Assembly (NCBI RefSeq): GCF_964204645.1
Contig: NC_134029.1
Location: 22,896,450-22,960,449, forward strand
Direction: 5' to 3'
DNA length: 64,000 nt
Source of the DNA: Tubulanus polymorphus
Taxonomy: Eukaryota > Nemertea > Palaeonemertea > Tubulaniformes > Tubulanidae
Made by a program: the position numbers and the translations under genes. Within the stretch, counting starts at the first letter, position 1; every line of letters begins with the position of its first letter. Under the pieces are notes generated by a model. That model saw only the letters and a program-made list of their open reading frames with translations. It searched no databases and had not been told where the DNA came from. Positions 22,376 through 37,098 of this stretch are shown one piece after another.

Positions 22376-25300
22376 TCATTGCGTCGGCGTCGGCGACGAA
22401 CATTCGATTTCGATGATGTGTTCCGGTACATGCGCGAACTGATAAACCAGTCTTTGTCCGTCGACTTTGTTCAATATCCCACGAGCGTAGTAATACCTAG
22501 AAAATACAACCGAATATCAACCATCAGTGATAATACCTAACCACTTTAAACAGATATAATACGATTTATTTTCTCCATATACATTTCATAATTAAACAAA
22601 ATAATTGGTGACCGATATGGAGAGGGACACCAGGAAAAGCTTTAAAGCTGAGCACAGCCACAAGTGCTGTGGTGCCCCAGTGAAATGAAACGTGCAAAGA
22701 TTTTTTAAAAAAATCTGACAAGCTGAAGACAAGGAGTTTGACTACTCACCGTAAAGCACGGCCCATCGTTTCATAATTCATATCCGGCTTGTTTTTATGT
22801 ATACCCCATAACCGTGAGACAGACTTTGAATCGACCAGTTTGAACACTCCCTTATCGCGGTCGAGCCATTTAATGTACCGAGGACAATAGTTACTGTTCT
22901 GTAACAGTTGTAACAGAAACTCCCACAGATATGTCGTACTACCTGCAAAATCAAATCGAAAAAAATACTCATTATTTCTAACTGAAGAAGTCGATCAGTA
23001 AAATGTCCCATTATGTTGTATGCATTCGTATCACGGACTTCTTACTATCCCTGCTGTATTATTACAACATTTTATGTTAATATATCATTTTCGTTTCATT
23101 TACGTACCACTATATCATAATTTTTTGTAATCAGAAAAACATAATAATAATAATGATAATAATAATACTTTTTTAAATACTCTTCATTTTATCGTCTGGA
23201 TTAAAAAGAAACGTCTAAGTTTCCATTTGAAATCGGAGATTAGAAACGAACACGACTTACTTTCTCGTTTGCGTTTCGGGGGTATGATCAAATCATCGGG
23301 AGCTCGAGGTTTCCGACCTGAAACAATACCGTGCATACATGGAAAATGAGAACGTTTTTGTTTAACGTTAGCATCGGGTGAATAGAAAAAAATTAAATAT
23401 CCCGATGATAATCCCTAAATGATACTCTACAACCTACATGCGAATATAATACTGAACACAGAGGAGGTTTAAATAATTCTACCTTTTTTATGTTTAATTT
23501 TTTGCGCCGGTGAGGCCGGGGTCGTATGTACTTCGCACATCTGACCGACAGTTGTAGGGATGATATGAGGAGCTTGATATAAATGATCGCTGAATAAACA
23601 GTTTTCTACAAATAAAAAAAAATAATAATAATGATAATAATAATAATAATAACTACGGTATGGATTACGAGAAAGATATTTAGAAAATTTCCACACTCGA
23701 AAATGTATTGCCACAAACATTTCTCGTTGCCTAATCAAATAACCATTGACTGTCTAATAAAAAACCTTACGTAACGCTACAGACCTAGATATCATAGAAT
23801 ACGCGCAGTAGTACACAGCCCGCCCGATCGCCCGCCCACCCCAGTGAGGTATACCCGGCCCGCGCGCCGGCACCCACTGACTTATACCCCCCCCCCCAGC
23901 GCCCGCACGCCTGCCCACGCTGATTTAAAAATACATTCCTAGCTCATTTTTATTCGATCATTTCTCTAGCTACCAACTGGATTTCTTGTATGTAAAAAAG
24001 CAAGTCCCCATAACTCATGCAATATAAGACTCGCGGTGAATGTGCGTTCAGTACAGTTGTGATATTTGACAAGCCAAAGCAGGAATTTCGACCCCAAATC
24101 ATATAAAAAAAATAGTAATGAAGCATTCGACGATTTTTATTCAATGAACACAATGAAGAGACCTCGCGCATATATTAAAACTTCAGGATATATATTTTTT
24201 TCTTTTCAAGTTGTATGTCACACGGAAATGATTTACGTCAAACTTTGCGATTATAAAACGACAGAGACATGTACAAAACGACTAAATCATATCAGATCAT
24301 TTTTCTTAAGTTCCTCGATATCGCGATCGAATTCCCTAAACGCGATACTCATTTCCAATTTCCTTGAATCGGTTACAGAATTCAAGCTTTATATCATTAC
24401 GTCGATCTAGAATTTGAGGAAGTTTTGATAAGAATTCATAGAGAAAATATCAATATTTGATGGTTTATCTAACGGAGTCACAAGTATTCTATAAATTCTA
24501 TAAAAGTTTAGTTCTGTTTAAGTATTTAATAAGGGGTGGCTGGTTTTTCGAGGGGTGGATGTGCAAATGAAAAGGGGTGGCCGCCTCTCTAGAACCTGTC
24601 GCGGAAAACAAAGAAATCTCAAGAGCGTATTGGAATTTCGACATCTAGAATTTTCCGTACAACAACAAACGCAAAATGTCCGTCAGAAAAATCCGATTCA
24701 CGTCTCGAATTACGCGGTAAAATTCGACGAGTTTTTATCGAGCGATTACGCGAGGCATTATCGCTACGTTTCATCCGGCGAGTTGAAAAAAACATTTTTC
24801 ATTTTAAGCGGTTGAACGAGGAACGAGTCTATGAATGATACATCGATAAATACGGCTCGAGTATCTTACTGAAACCTGTGACATTTTAATCCTCGTCACG
24901 AATACATACGCAATCATTGATTCCTATATGATTACGCCGTTTACGTGCGCGTCTGTGCACCCTTCCCTGCCCCACAGCCATACGATAAATTAGAAGGACG
25001 GTATTTGAGAAGCTACCCCCACACGCACACGCACACGCGATATCATTTCCATTATGTAACTTTGATGTCGGAATTCACCCTCGTCGGTATTTAGTGGCAA
25101 AACACAGTCGTCTATTATTAGTAAACATTCGTTAGAAACGAAATCAGACGATTCTTCATGTAAATGACATCTCCCAGGGCACTTCATCATTCTCTAAATG
25201 AAGAACGAAGATATTTTTCTTTTCCAATCGATTTTGATACATAACAGCCCGCCAATTACGCAGCCCCGTTATTGAAACTATTCAAAACATTCACCTACAC

Positions 25301-27679
25301 ATTACATCTTCTATTTCTATCGAGAAATCAATTTTCACGAATTAAAAGAATTATCACAATTTCCTACAGCAATTACCGGTAAATAAACCTTTGAAATTGT
25401 ATCAGACAAATCATGATTAAAATTTTTTTTTTATGTCTGATTTTAAAATAATCTTATTGGATCACCGATGAAGCTATCTTTATTTGGCATGTATGACTTG
25501 ACAAGAAAAATCGCGTATATTTATCAATTTACACCTTTGAAATTATACCGATTGCCTGTGGCCCAAACAAACATGAAACGTGGGTTATCCTACTTCCTAT
25601 TAGATAAATTACTGTTTTCTGATCGGACTATATTTAAATTATCGATTAACAACACAAGGATGCATATGTAGCAGTGTTTTCCTCGTGCCTTGGAACCAGT
25701 CGCTCGGTCGCGACTTTAAACAAAAATTCCCGTTGAAACTCGAAGGTGTCTATATTTACTAGATCTGACAGACGCCGACAGTTAGCGAGCGCGTTGTGAG
25801 CTAGGATTAGTCGGACAGTGTTACTGGCACATGAGAGCGAGGTTCCACCTGAGCCGTGGAAGAGGAATGTGGAACCTCCGAGAAGGATGTTATGGCCCGG
25901 GTATTAAACGTACCTGGTCTCATGGCTATATGAGTTGGAGATGGTGGCAGGTGCGACAGTTGTGGATGACTGGGGTATGGAAGACCAATAGCATTCATTG
26001 CTGAAAATGAATAATACTTGATTAATACGTACTGAGATTCAAAGAATGGTTACTTTTTATTATAAATGCCCTAAATTTTCCGCGATTTTTGCAAGATGGT
26101 TCCGATTTCCAGGCAGCGGCAACACCCTAATTTAGGAGAGAAGCGCAAAATATTTACCATGTAATCGCACTTTGGTCTCATCACTGCTATCTAGATCTGA
26201 CACTCCACTATCGGCTGGACTCGGTGGTAATGATCCTACAAAACACGAAATTAAAATACACGTGAAATATGTCGACAAATCATTCAGTCACAAAGTTAAG
26301 AGACAAAGTTAAAAGACCGCATCGTCGTCTTATGATCGCTAGCTGGAAAAAATGAACATTTTAGGGGATGTTTTCGGCTGATCGATGTTGCTGATATCAT
26401 CCGATTAAGAAAAAAAAACATTAGTCTTTCATCATCCCGAATCGCGGAGACTATTTCAGCCAGACTCGTTACGTAACGACGAACGCAAAGACAGGAATCA
26501 GAGACAGGAACCTCGATCAAACAAACACCGGTCTCAACGATGATTAAAAAAAAAACGAACAAAGAAACGAAACCGTTACAATCGCGTGAAATCATCATCT
26601 CCAACGGTTACTGCTCGTTTCAACTGAACACCGCTCGAAACGCTCGGAAATTCCGTCGGATGATCAGATGATCATTCGAAACATAAAGCGACTTGAAACA
26701 CGCGAATGTTTCAATTGATATCAGTATTAGAAGCGCGGTCGCAAACGACTTGCCACATTCAGCTAATAAAAACAGACGCAATGCTTTTCTTTGACCTGAA
26801 TTCACCGGCAATCACCTGAACCAGCGCAACGGACGACTTGCTGGATACATTGGAATGAAAATAATAAATCACCGAACGTTAAAAAGAAAAAAAAAGAAAA
26901 TATAGATGAACTCAACGTCTAGTGGTATGAGATGCTCCTTGAAGAGCCGTTCAATGAAAATCAGAGACGTTTTCAAACACGACTCGAAGTGTGATCGCTA
27001 ATTACTGACAACGCACGCAACTTTCTAAAGACATCGTCGTGTTTCAGTGAAGTGCCATTTACACTTTCTTCAAAATCAAAGAAATAAATCTACAAACGCT
27101 GCATTGAAGGCGAAGTTTCGGAAAGTCTTTTCGAGTTTAGAACGGACAATGACTCGTGGTGCCATCAGCTATTCCGCTAGATCGCATGCGCGCCATTAGA
27201 ACAGCTTCATCAAAATGTAATCAATTTTCTATCAATTTCCATCAAGATCCTTTGCCTCCCACATAAAACATTAGGCAATCGGTTCACCGTTTATAAACGC
27301 AAATTTTATCAATTCTTATCTGAAAAGACAACCAGCATCATTGTACTAATGTGCAACAGCGACACCTGGTGGATCCTCACTTTCCACAAGCGGAATCCTC
27401 GTTCGCTACATTAGAATCCTCATTCTTGCTCCTGAGGACAACGTTCGAGGATTCAAGATTCAGGACTATATATAATAAGACTGGTGGCACCCCTCGCGCC
27501 CCCAAACTGCGACGACAATTCGACCGACTAAGCTTTTCAAGATTGTTTCACGAGAAATGATCAAGATTCGACGTCATCCTTTTCATCCGCCTAAACATCG
27601 AAAACCCATTTTCCGATTACATCTTCTTGAATCGTTCATTAAAATCAGGGCCGGGGACTTGTTGCGTTTATGGATCCCG

Positions 27680-27738
<59 letters not shown>

Positions 27739-30700
27739 AGACAAAGTGAACAAAAGACTCTCAGGAAACACGTCAGTACCTACAAACAATAATCCAACCA
27801 ACTCCACCCGGCCGCCTTTAATCAATCCCGCCCTTTATTGAAAAATTTAAAAAAAACAAAACAATGCGCAGCAGCGAACGAATCAATCCGTGAAAAAAAC
27901 AGATGCAGCCTCGAAAAATTGCATAGATATGATGGGGATGAGGAAGCATCTCTCTCTATCTCCAGCATCATCGGAGTAAAGTATCAAATATCAATTTTTT
28001 GTAGCCGCCGGCGACGTTTCTCATATTGATAATGACAGGAAGGAAACAATAGTAATTTCAACGACTCACGTGTCGAACGTACGCCACACAAACACACGAC
28101 ACAACGACAAAGGTAAAAATACTAACTGTATTTCTTTGTCTTTTTTTCGTATGCTAGGAAAGAAAAACCGCGCAATCCGTTTATTCGGTCGGAATCTTCG
28201 TACCTTCGACGGCCGAGACCGAAGAATCCGTAGTCATTTCTCGTTCGCCTGTGCAAAACTTCCGTTGAGAAATGTCCGATTTTGAATTTAGGCTTTCTTT
28301 GAGTCGTAAAGTAAATAGGTTGAGAGAGCGTGTGCCATCGTGATCGCCGTGTGACCGCGCACACGCCACTTAGCATAGCAACACATACACACTACAACAG
28401 GTACTATAGACGCGGTGTTTACTCGACTGAGACAAGCGGGAAGTTGACTCACGCAGCAGACGCGCTAGATGTCTGACGGGAACCGACAATAACACCTGTC
28501 GCACGACGACCACGTCCATTAAATACCTCAACACAAATAAAAGATGCGAATAAAAATATGAAAAGGTCGTAGCAACTGGGTTATCAAGCATTTTCCTCCG
28601 AATTGATCCAAAGACAGGAAAGCAAAAAAAAGATTTCTTTCAGAAAAAATCATGACGAGCTTTGAAAAATGTTTTCATACGAAGATCATTTAATGAATAC
28701 ATACAGGGGTTTCAACATCACGAGCGACTTTAATAATCGTGTTGTTTCTTTGTTTCGTTTGCGTGTGTGAGAGATCGCTTGACGCCGTCGTCACGACGAT
28801 CAAACAATAGAATTCATCCGATTTTCATCGACCGAAAAACTTTAAACTCGTTTGAAAAAGTTTTCGTGAAAAGAAAAAAAAAACGCGAAAAAAAGGTTAA
28901 CACGACGACTAACATACGCAATAAAGCGTCATCAGATTTCAGCTCGGCGCGAAAAAAAAAACAAAGAGCGCACGCGGCCAATTAGTTACAGGTACATCTG
29001 AATTTGACACTTTGAACGATTCATCATCACACGCTGCTTTCCGACCAATTATAATCATACATGTAATAATTAGTCGCAATCAGTTCCAACTGGATTCGTA
29101 TTTACAGACGGTCGGTCGATCCGAGCGAACTGAACGCCGCGCCTTTTTTTCACCTTTATCATTATACAAAAGGTTACATATTCGCGGAGGCGGGAACATG
29201 CAGCGTCCTAGTCGCCGGGCGCGGAACGCGTTCCTTTCATCAGGGGCGATACCCGCCGCGACGTGGAAGTCACCTCCCGATATAATCGCCACGGATAATG
29301 AATGAACGTTTGCCACGATCTGTATTCGTCTGCTGTTGTTGTTACGACGCTCATTATTAACGTCAGACGACGACTACGCGGAAGTGAAATATTGCGAGTC
29401 AATGAACGGAATTATCGATAGATAGAGCAAAAAATTCAAACGTAATTCTTGAATTTCGATTTTCAAACAAACACTACCGTCATGTACACGATATTTTACG
29501 AGTCGTATCAGACTACTATTCTTTACAAAAATTCTTTAGAAATATCAGGAAATTTTGGATTCGTCTCGACGTAAGGTTCCATGCGCCGCCAAAAATTAAT
29601 ATTTCCCGACTTTCCCGCCCGGTTTTCTGTGATCCGTTAGAACCCAGAATCGTAATCAGTATGCACAACTTACAGGATGATTAGAAGAAGCACGAAGACT
29701 CAACGACACGTGCGCGCGACCAATTTTTCACCGGTAACTGATAATCCTCGGCGACCGGAAACTCGGTGAGGTGAAGGCCACGCGGAGACGATGGCAGACA
29801 ATCAGCGATACAACTGATTACTGAACATCATCATTCAGTTCGGACGGATATTATTTCCTGTAGAAAATTGCCTAGTTTTTATGCCTTATTACGGTACAAC
29901 GCGCTGCGTACGACTATAATGACGAAACCTATTAGCTATCTCATCTCACTAAATACTATATCAGGGCAATGCTTTCAACGGAATAAAGTCCCTTTATTCT
30001 TTTCCGTGCCTACGTGACCCCTTCATGTATGCGATTCATTTCGAACCGGGGAGGGAGAGATAGAAGTTTAAGGGTTGAACGATGTCATACCTGAAATTTG
30101 GTGTTGAGTATGCAAAATACCCTGCAAAAACGTTTTATTTTCACAAACAGCGCCGGGTGATTCCATACTGAGCAGGGCTTCCGCCGCTTGCATTTGTCGA
30201 CCATGTTTCGTTTGAGTTTCACAAGTTTCAACTGCAAAAACAACAACAACAAAATACAATATTATCAATATTCATATGAATGTTAGTTTTCGGTTTTTTT
30301 TAACGTATTTTGTATCTTAATACAACATTGAAACATCGTTTAGTTCTCTGTCAATGTCATTTGTCTTGTCCCTTCTGTTTTCATTGTCAACACTTAGTTT
30401 AAATTTATGATTACATATTTTATTCGCAAATATCTTCTATTCCTATGTTATCCATTATAAATGTATGTCCACTTTTGTACTGTTTTTCCTGTGTTTTGAT
30501 GTTAATATTTTATTGCATGTCATTTCCTATGTAACTTGTATATTATACGGAGCAATAAAATTAAAGTTCAAGTTCATATAAATCCGAAACATATATTGAT
30601 AAACAAATTATCAATATTATCGAAAGAAGGATTTTTGAAAAACTGAAAGGTTCTTAAAGTTCTACGGAAGATTTTTCCAATTCGCGATGTTTTGCGAGTC

Positions 30701-33700
30701 TAGAAACAACTGGATTCTACTATTAGAATATTGAAGTTAGCCAGCACCTGGATTATAAAAAAAACAAAACCCCTTAAGAACTGAAAGCATTTACAGAAGT
30801 TTTTTTTTTACAGCTGTATCTTACAACAACAGCTCGTAGCGCGTGAGTCGAGGGACTACGTATCGCAATCCAACCGGGAATTCAGAATCACAACCATTTG
30901 CGGTTACGTTCCACTTTTCCGGCGCGATACATAACTCACGGTTGAGTAAACAAGACAGAACTAAAACAGACCCGGCCGTTACTTCTTTCTAAGTACATAA
31001 TACTTTTAATACCACCTGTAAAAAAAAAAACCTCTATCGTTACGCAATGATTCAGAAAAATAGGGGGAAACATTTTCTATTCGTTGTCGAGAAAGTTGGT
31101 TCAAAAACACCAAGAAAAGCGTGGAATTAACCTTAATTTCATATATTTGTCTAGAAAAATCTCAGCCTCAGATGAGCACTGGTATTAAAATCATGGATTT
31201 CGTGTCTTCGTGTAATAATGATTGTAGATGTTGTATGATCGAATACACAACGTATCGTCATCCATTTTCTGAAAATATCTCGTATAATATTTCCGTAGTT
31301 TCGGCGACTGAAAATCATAATAAAAGACGCCGGATGAAAACAGGAAGTTTAGAGCGAGGATGCGTGTGTAAATGATAACCCATCGACGCCACGTGGTTCC
31401 GCCGGTACTAGAATAGAAACTACCTCTCTCTCTCTCACTCTCCTCTCTCCCCGCTCTCTCCTCTCTCCCCGCTCTCTCCTCTCTCCCCGCTAGCTCCGGG
31501 TAGGGATGACTGAAAAAACAGAGTGACGTTTCACGCGGAAGTCTGACAAACATTAACACTACGAAACAGCTTCACTACATTCACTACTGAAACTGAGATA
31601 AATAAATTCTCTCTGGTTTCAGCGGCTGCTATAACTGCTGTAGCTGCTGCCGCTTCATAGTAAAAGTTGTAATCGTAAAGAAGAGAAAAAATGTTCCGGG
31701 GCATCACATCCGCGTTAGTAATGCGAACCGTAACTAAAATACGTCCCATTTAAGGGGTAGACTAGTACTAAAGCTCGAACTCGACGATCCGGTTTTAAAA
31801 ATTTATGAAAAACGCCGAGGAGCAATATTTGTTTATGTTTACAGCAAAGATGTTGTTTTCGTCGGGGAGGGAGGGGGAACCCGAGAGATAATATATAGAG
31901 AATGATGTGGAAATAAAACAATAAGCCGAGATACGTAGAAAGAATGAGGGTAGGAGAAAGAATGCACGGCGCGTAAAAACCGAGCACGATACAATACAGG
32001 TCATATAGTTCGAAATACGTTCATTTCTGAATTCATAAACGCGTTAATTGACTTAAATCCCCGATGGAGATATTCATTTACACAGTCATGACATTTACGT
32101 AAGTCACGTCGATTTACGTAATAAAGATTTTTCACTTTTCTTTTACAGATCGGTCATTCCTGGATATCGGGGAAAAAAATTCAAATTTCGACGAAGCGCC
32201 CGCATCACTTTTGTACCCCAAATACTCACACAGTAGACTCCACCTAAATCAGTACGGTTCATCTCAATAAACCACTAATTTAGTGGTTTTATACATCTAC
32301 GGTAACTTCTATATATCTAAACTCACTCGAAGGCGTAAATTGACATGAATATCCAATCCCTCACGGATGTAATTATTTACACGGTCACAGCACTCACCGC
32401 ACTTGTAAGTCGCGTGCGTGCATTTACGTAATGAAGATTTTTCACTGATGATTTTCAAAGGCGTAAAGTTTCTGCATTCTACAGAAACGTGCGATATAAA
32501 TACAGTTGAAAATCGATGTCGGCTTCAAACAGTTTTATCAGTTGACATCGATCTGTGAATTAATGTAATAACAGCTTCCAACAAAACTACTCACAAACCA
32601 CATCATAAACTGAAACATCTTTCACTCTTTACGCGCCGTGTATATTTCAATTTAAACAATGGAAATAAAATAACCGGCACTGTTACTGTGGCAAGCGAGG
32701 ATCCCGCAAGGATCTGCTGAAGATTCCTAGGTTAAATTTGAATGGACTTTTTCGTTCCAATTAGTAAATCAATTTCCGATGAAATCTAAACCATACGGCG
32801 AGTACGAAAGAGAATCTTATATTCATTTGTTTGATAATATTCAGATTTGCCTAAAAATCCAAATCTATTATTCAATGACGATCTTTGTTATAATGTTTCT
32901 AATATAGTACGTATGCAATATCTAACTTTAGTTAAAGTCAAGCAGCACAGACACGTCGAAGTCAGGGTATAACTGATAAAACTCTCGCACTGATCACTTA
33001 CTTTTATTAACGATATCGATCTCTCCGGGAAACGGACGTTTTCGTAACGAACTCGAGACTGAAAAGATAAAATAAATTCGTGAAAATTAAATCAAATTAT
33101 TGCGAACGTACTTATGTACGGTCGGTCGCGCCCCGCGATTCATAGAGGCATAAATAAATATATAATGTATGCATAGTTTTCTTCTCTCAACAGATTCTTT
33201 AGTACGAGCACCCGGGAAAAAAACCAGGTTACCGCAGCCGGTAGCTGGCAGAGTTACCTGGCATCCCGGAAGAGATAGTAACAGCAGACAGTATAGGGGT
33301 ACCCCATCTCAACTGGCAGTAGGCCAATTATAGTAACCGTTCTCTCAACAGCCGGCTCCGCGAGTAATGTTACCAATACTACGGTATGATCTAATAATAC
33401 ATATCATACCCCCTACCCCTTTTACCCCCCACCCCCCGGAATGATTGAAAAAAAGGGAAAATTTCTGCCATGACCATCAACCCTGATCAAAGCAGAAAAT
33501 TTCAATTCTCATCACAATCAGGATTTTTTTTTAGAAGAATTACTACTATTAAGGTTTGTATCAGTGAAGGATAACTTCTTAGCACTTCTTTCAAGTCAAC
33601 TTTTTTTAAAATCCAAAAGACAAGTTCCAGGCATAATTTTATGAATTTGCTTATCTAACACACAATAAACCGTGATTAATATTTGGCTACTCATTTCCTG

Positions 33701-34327
33701 CGTTGACAATGAGTACAAAAAGTTCTTTCAGAATCTTATCTATAAAGCAAGCACTAGTCAGAGGACCTATCCTAATTTTTTTCCCAAAATCGAGCGCCTT
33801 TTCAGACTTTGCAAGTATGGTAACAAATACTGAAAAAAAAAACGCCCGCCCACAAAAAACCGCAAACAGAAAACAAACAAACTAACAATAAGTGGGGCCA
33901 TTCGGAAATGAAGTTCCTGTTCGTTGAAACAAATTTCAAAGGTCACGTTATCTGGGCCAATAAACAGCTAATAATCCTATGATCTGATACTACTGAATTC
34001 GTTAATAAGTTTCCCTTAATGTCACAAGTTGCATAATGACCAACCTACGCTGCGCCGGCATAAAATATATACATTAATTTCTCTTTCTCTCATTCGGAAA
34101 TAGGTTGACAGCTCGATGACCTAATAAAATTAATTATGACCTTCCCGTAATAGTTATAGTTTAAAGAATCTCGTGGAGAAAAAAAAAATAGAACGACGAG
34201 GGTCGTCAATAATTGATGCAGATTTCATAATCAGACAGGAAACCGTAATATAAATAATATTGCAATTACTGACATCAACGAACCCTTCCTATCATCGCTT
34301 CGATATATTTTCACCACTTCATATGGA

Positions 34328-34360
<33 letters not shown>

Positions 34361-37098
34361 TAATAATAATAATCACTTTAGCCCAAAAAATTAATACAAG
34401 CATTTTAAAATCTGAAAATTTTAAAATCTGCTCATTAATCAGTGAAAACTACAATCATACTACATTCAAAATATTAATTCCATTTTATAGAATTTAAAGA
34501 CTGATCCTGAATTGTCAGTTGAGTTTGAATAGAAATTTGTCCTGAATTGCCTGTCAATCAGTGTTGGGTCTAGCTGAACTAGTGATGACCACAGATAAAA
34601 GCGCGTGGACCCGCACCATTGATTTGGTATTTTCTGATTTGATTTGTTGGCGTGAACACAGCTATAAATGTGTAGAAATCTTTAACCTATATTCTATTGC
34701 TATTATGTTTTTGGGCCTATTATTATTCAGTACACAACTGATCGCTATGTCAAACATTCTCAATAGCTCTTCACCGGTATTTTATCTGCAACGTAACCCA
34801 ACTTTCATGAGAGATTTCTCGAACCAGGAAATCAAATAAAACCAATGTTTGCAAACTGACACTCACAGGTAATAAGGGTTTAGTACTGTGCCCTTTAAAA
34901 ACTGCTATTAATAAACTAAAAAAGACAATTATATCGTATTTTAAATTGTTTAAGATAACGAACGCAGCCTTTGACCGATATCTGTCATGAATACCTGGAA
35001 AGTCTACTTGAAGAATACCGTTTTTAAAAATGAAGTCCCGATATCAGTGCATACAACACGAGAACAGACACGCCAATAAACTGTCATTCGCCGATTAGAG
35101 TCCGCCGTCAAAAACCGGAGCAACTCATCGCAAAATATACCAACTTCAATCTAATAAATAAACCCTGGGGATGTTTTTAAAGGATAAACCTCAAAAACAG
35201 CCGCATTTTTCCGGCGCGTACAAACTGAAAACACGTGCCGTAAAAATGTCAGAACTTTCAACAAACTCGGCACATGTAATAATACTACTATACAATCTAC
35301 TACAACACAACCGACCGACCGACCGAACCGTGCTGCTGCTGCTGCTGCTGCTGATACGTAAAATATTTTTCTACTACATTTTTATTTACTTCGCCTCCGT
35401 TCAGCAGTTATCTTACATTTCTAACCGGCAGAAAACCTCGTCAGAATCTTTCCCCCTCCCCCCCGAATCATGAACTAATGGCAATCGCCGAAAAAATTCG
35501 TACCAAACCAAAACATCTCGTGAATATTAAGTTAATAAGAGGAATATATGGAAACCACTCTATCGATCCATGGACTCTAAAACGATTCCTTTTAGAGTCC
35601 ATGATCGATCGGGGGCACGAACTACTCAGACGGACAGTGACAATAATTCTAATGGAAACCGCTTTTCATCGGAGAAACACGAAGAATTATTCGCATTGTG
35701 TCGGAAAATGAGATACATTATCACTCGACGTACGAGTGCGAAACATAACAATTTCAAAAAAGATCAAAAATTCCTTCCGGGGGTGATCGCAATTTCGAAT
35801 GAGATCGCTCGCGTTACACACGTCAGACACGCTTTCCGTTTACATAATAATCAACATAAATAAACGGCAACAATGGAGATGAGGACGTCACAACGCCATG
35901 GTTACGACGTATACACAAATTCTAGCGGGACGACGACGCAGTTCGGGCATGCGCCGACATCGTGATGTCATACCGATCCGTACCGCGAAAACTCCGCATT
36001 CCAGCGACTCGAAAAAATGTCTCGAACAATGCGAACTGACGACAATCAACCCGGAATGGAGAAACATAATCAAATCAATCGACAATATATATATATACTA
36101 AAAACAAATCACAAACCGGTTTGAATCCAACGACACTAACAGCGATAAAAACTAGAACAGCCCCTGAGTGGAATTTTTTGTGAAATGCGGTAGATAATAA
36201 TTTACTGTGAATCATACGCGAATTTATAAAGCCATTAATTTCAATACGAGCGAACAACGACAAGACGAGACTCATCAATTCTAACACTACCGATAACCGA
36301 TCTATTTAACAACGTTCCAAACCAGCGCAATCCGCTGCTCAATAATCTCCAAACCGCACAAAACAGAGAAAACCGTCTCTCAATTAATAAAGAGATTTGA
36401 CATGCAATCCTACAGTTCAACGACAATCATCACGAAAAACTAACATTCAGTTTTTCTTGATAGCATTTCAACTCAAACTTTTAAATACCCAAGCCCGGTC
36501 CTACAGTGAGTACTATGCAATCGTCTTCAAAAACTTGTGTCAAATTTATCCTTTAGAAAAAAGACCTCATTTCGCCTAGAATTTGGAGAAAACCCCACCA
36601 AAAAATGCATTACTTACAATATCTCTTGAGAATATTCTTTTTGAATGCGGATGAGTTCGTATTGAAACTCGGCGAGGGCGGCGTCGGACTGCGTCGTTCC
36701 TCTTTCACTCGTACCTCGCTGTCCTCATTCAGCTGCTGTACCCTGCTGCTACGCCGCGCCGATTCGTGGTACAGCTGTTGTTGGCGTCGCCGTTCGAACA
36801 ATAACTGACCGATCGTGCGAGCGTTCTGATATTGATAGTGATTATAGAGCTGCGAGTGAAGGAAATGAGGATGAGGGTACGGTATCCTCGCGGCGGACGC
36901 CGGTCTGTGAGGACGGAACGCGGCGACCGCGGGTGTCTTCGGCAACGATAAATCTAACACAGTCTGGTGACGATGATGAACCGTCTGCTGCTGTTGTTGC
37001 TGATGATGAAACTGATGATGATGAGAATGATGATAATAATAAGACGACGGATAGTACCAATCCTGAGGCATATACGGATGCGGGAATGTAAACAGCAT
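22376..37098 (-). CDS. ELF1/2/4 (Eip74EF): Same ELF/E74 gene, short proximal-promoter isoform (426 aa)
   Basis: The first coding exon, 37098-36618 (481 nt), ends in donor GTAAGT at phase 1. It joins 30231-30091 and the remaining exons shared with the long form, giving 1,281 nt in frame. The start ATG follows an in-frame stop 16 codons upstream, so it is a true first coding exon. The isoform-specific 160 residues are rich in His, Gln and Tyr ([16 protein letters not shown]), then carry VLDLSLPK, close to a CtBP-binding PxDLS motif. They also have VKEE, a SUMO-acceptor consensus, and the proline-directed phosphosite cluster [13 protein letters not shown] domain at about 323-406. Isoforms with different N-termini on one ETS domain recall Drosophila E74A/E74B, which answer different ecdysone levels. 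A TATA-like box lies about 180 bp upstream. Confidence 0.85.

Noticed and set aside
27557-27841. Open frame containing a poly-Ser run
   Set aside because: Produced by the (CAG)18 microsatellite inside an ELF intron; the flanks have no similarity to known proteins.
33208-33270. CCAGGTTAC / GTTACCTGG inverted pair with flanking CCCGGG/CCCGG
   Set aside because: Short arms with mismatches in a stretch of mixed repeats; not distinguishable from chance without copies.
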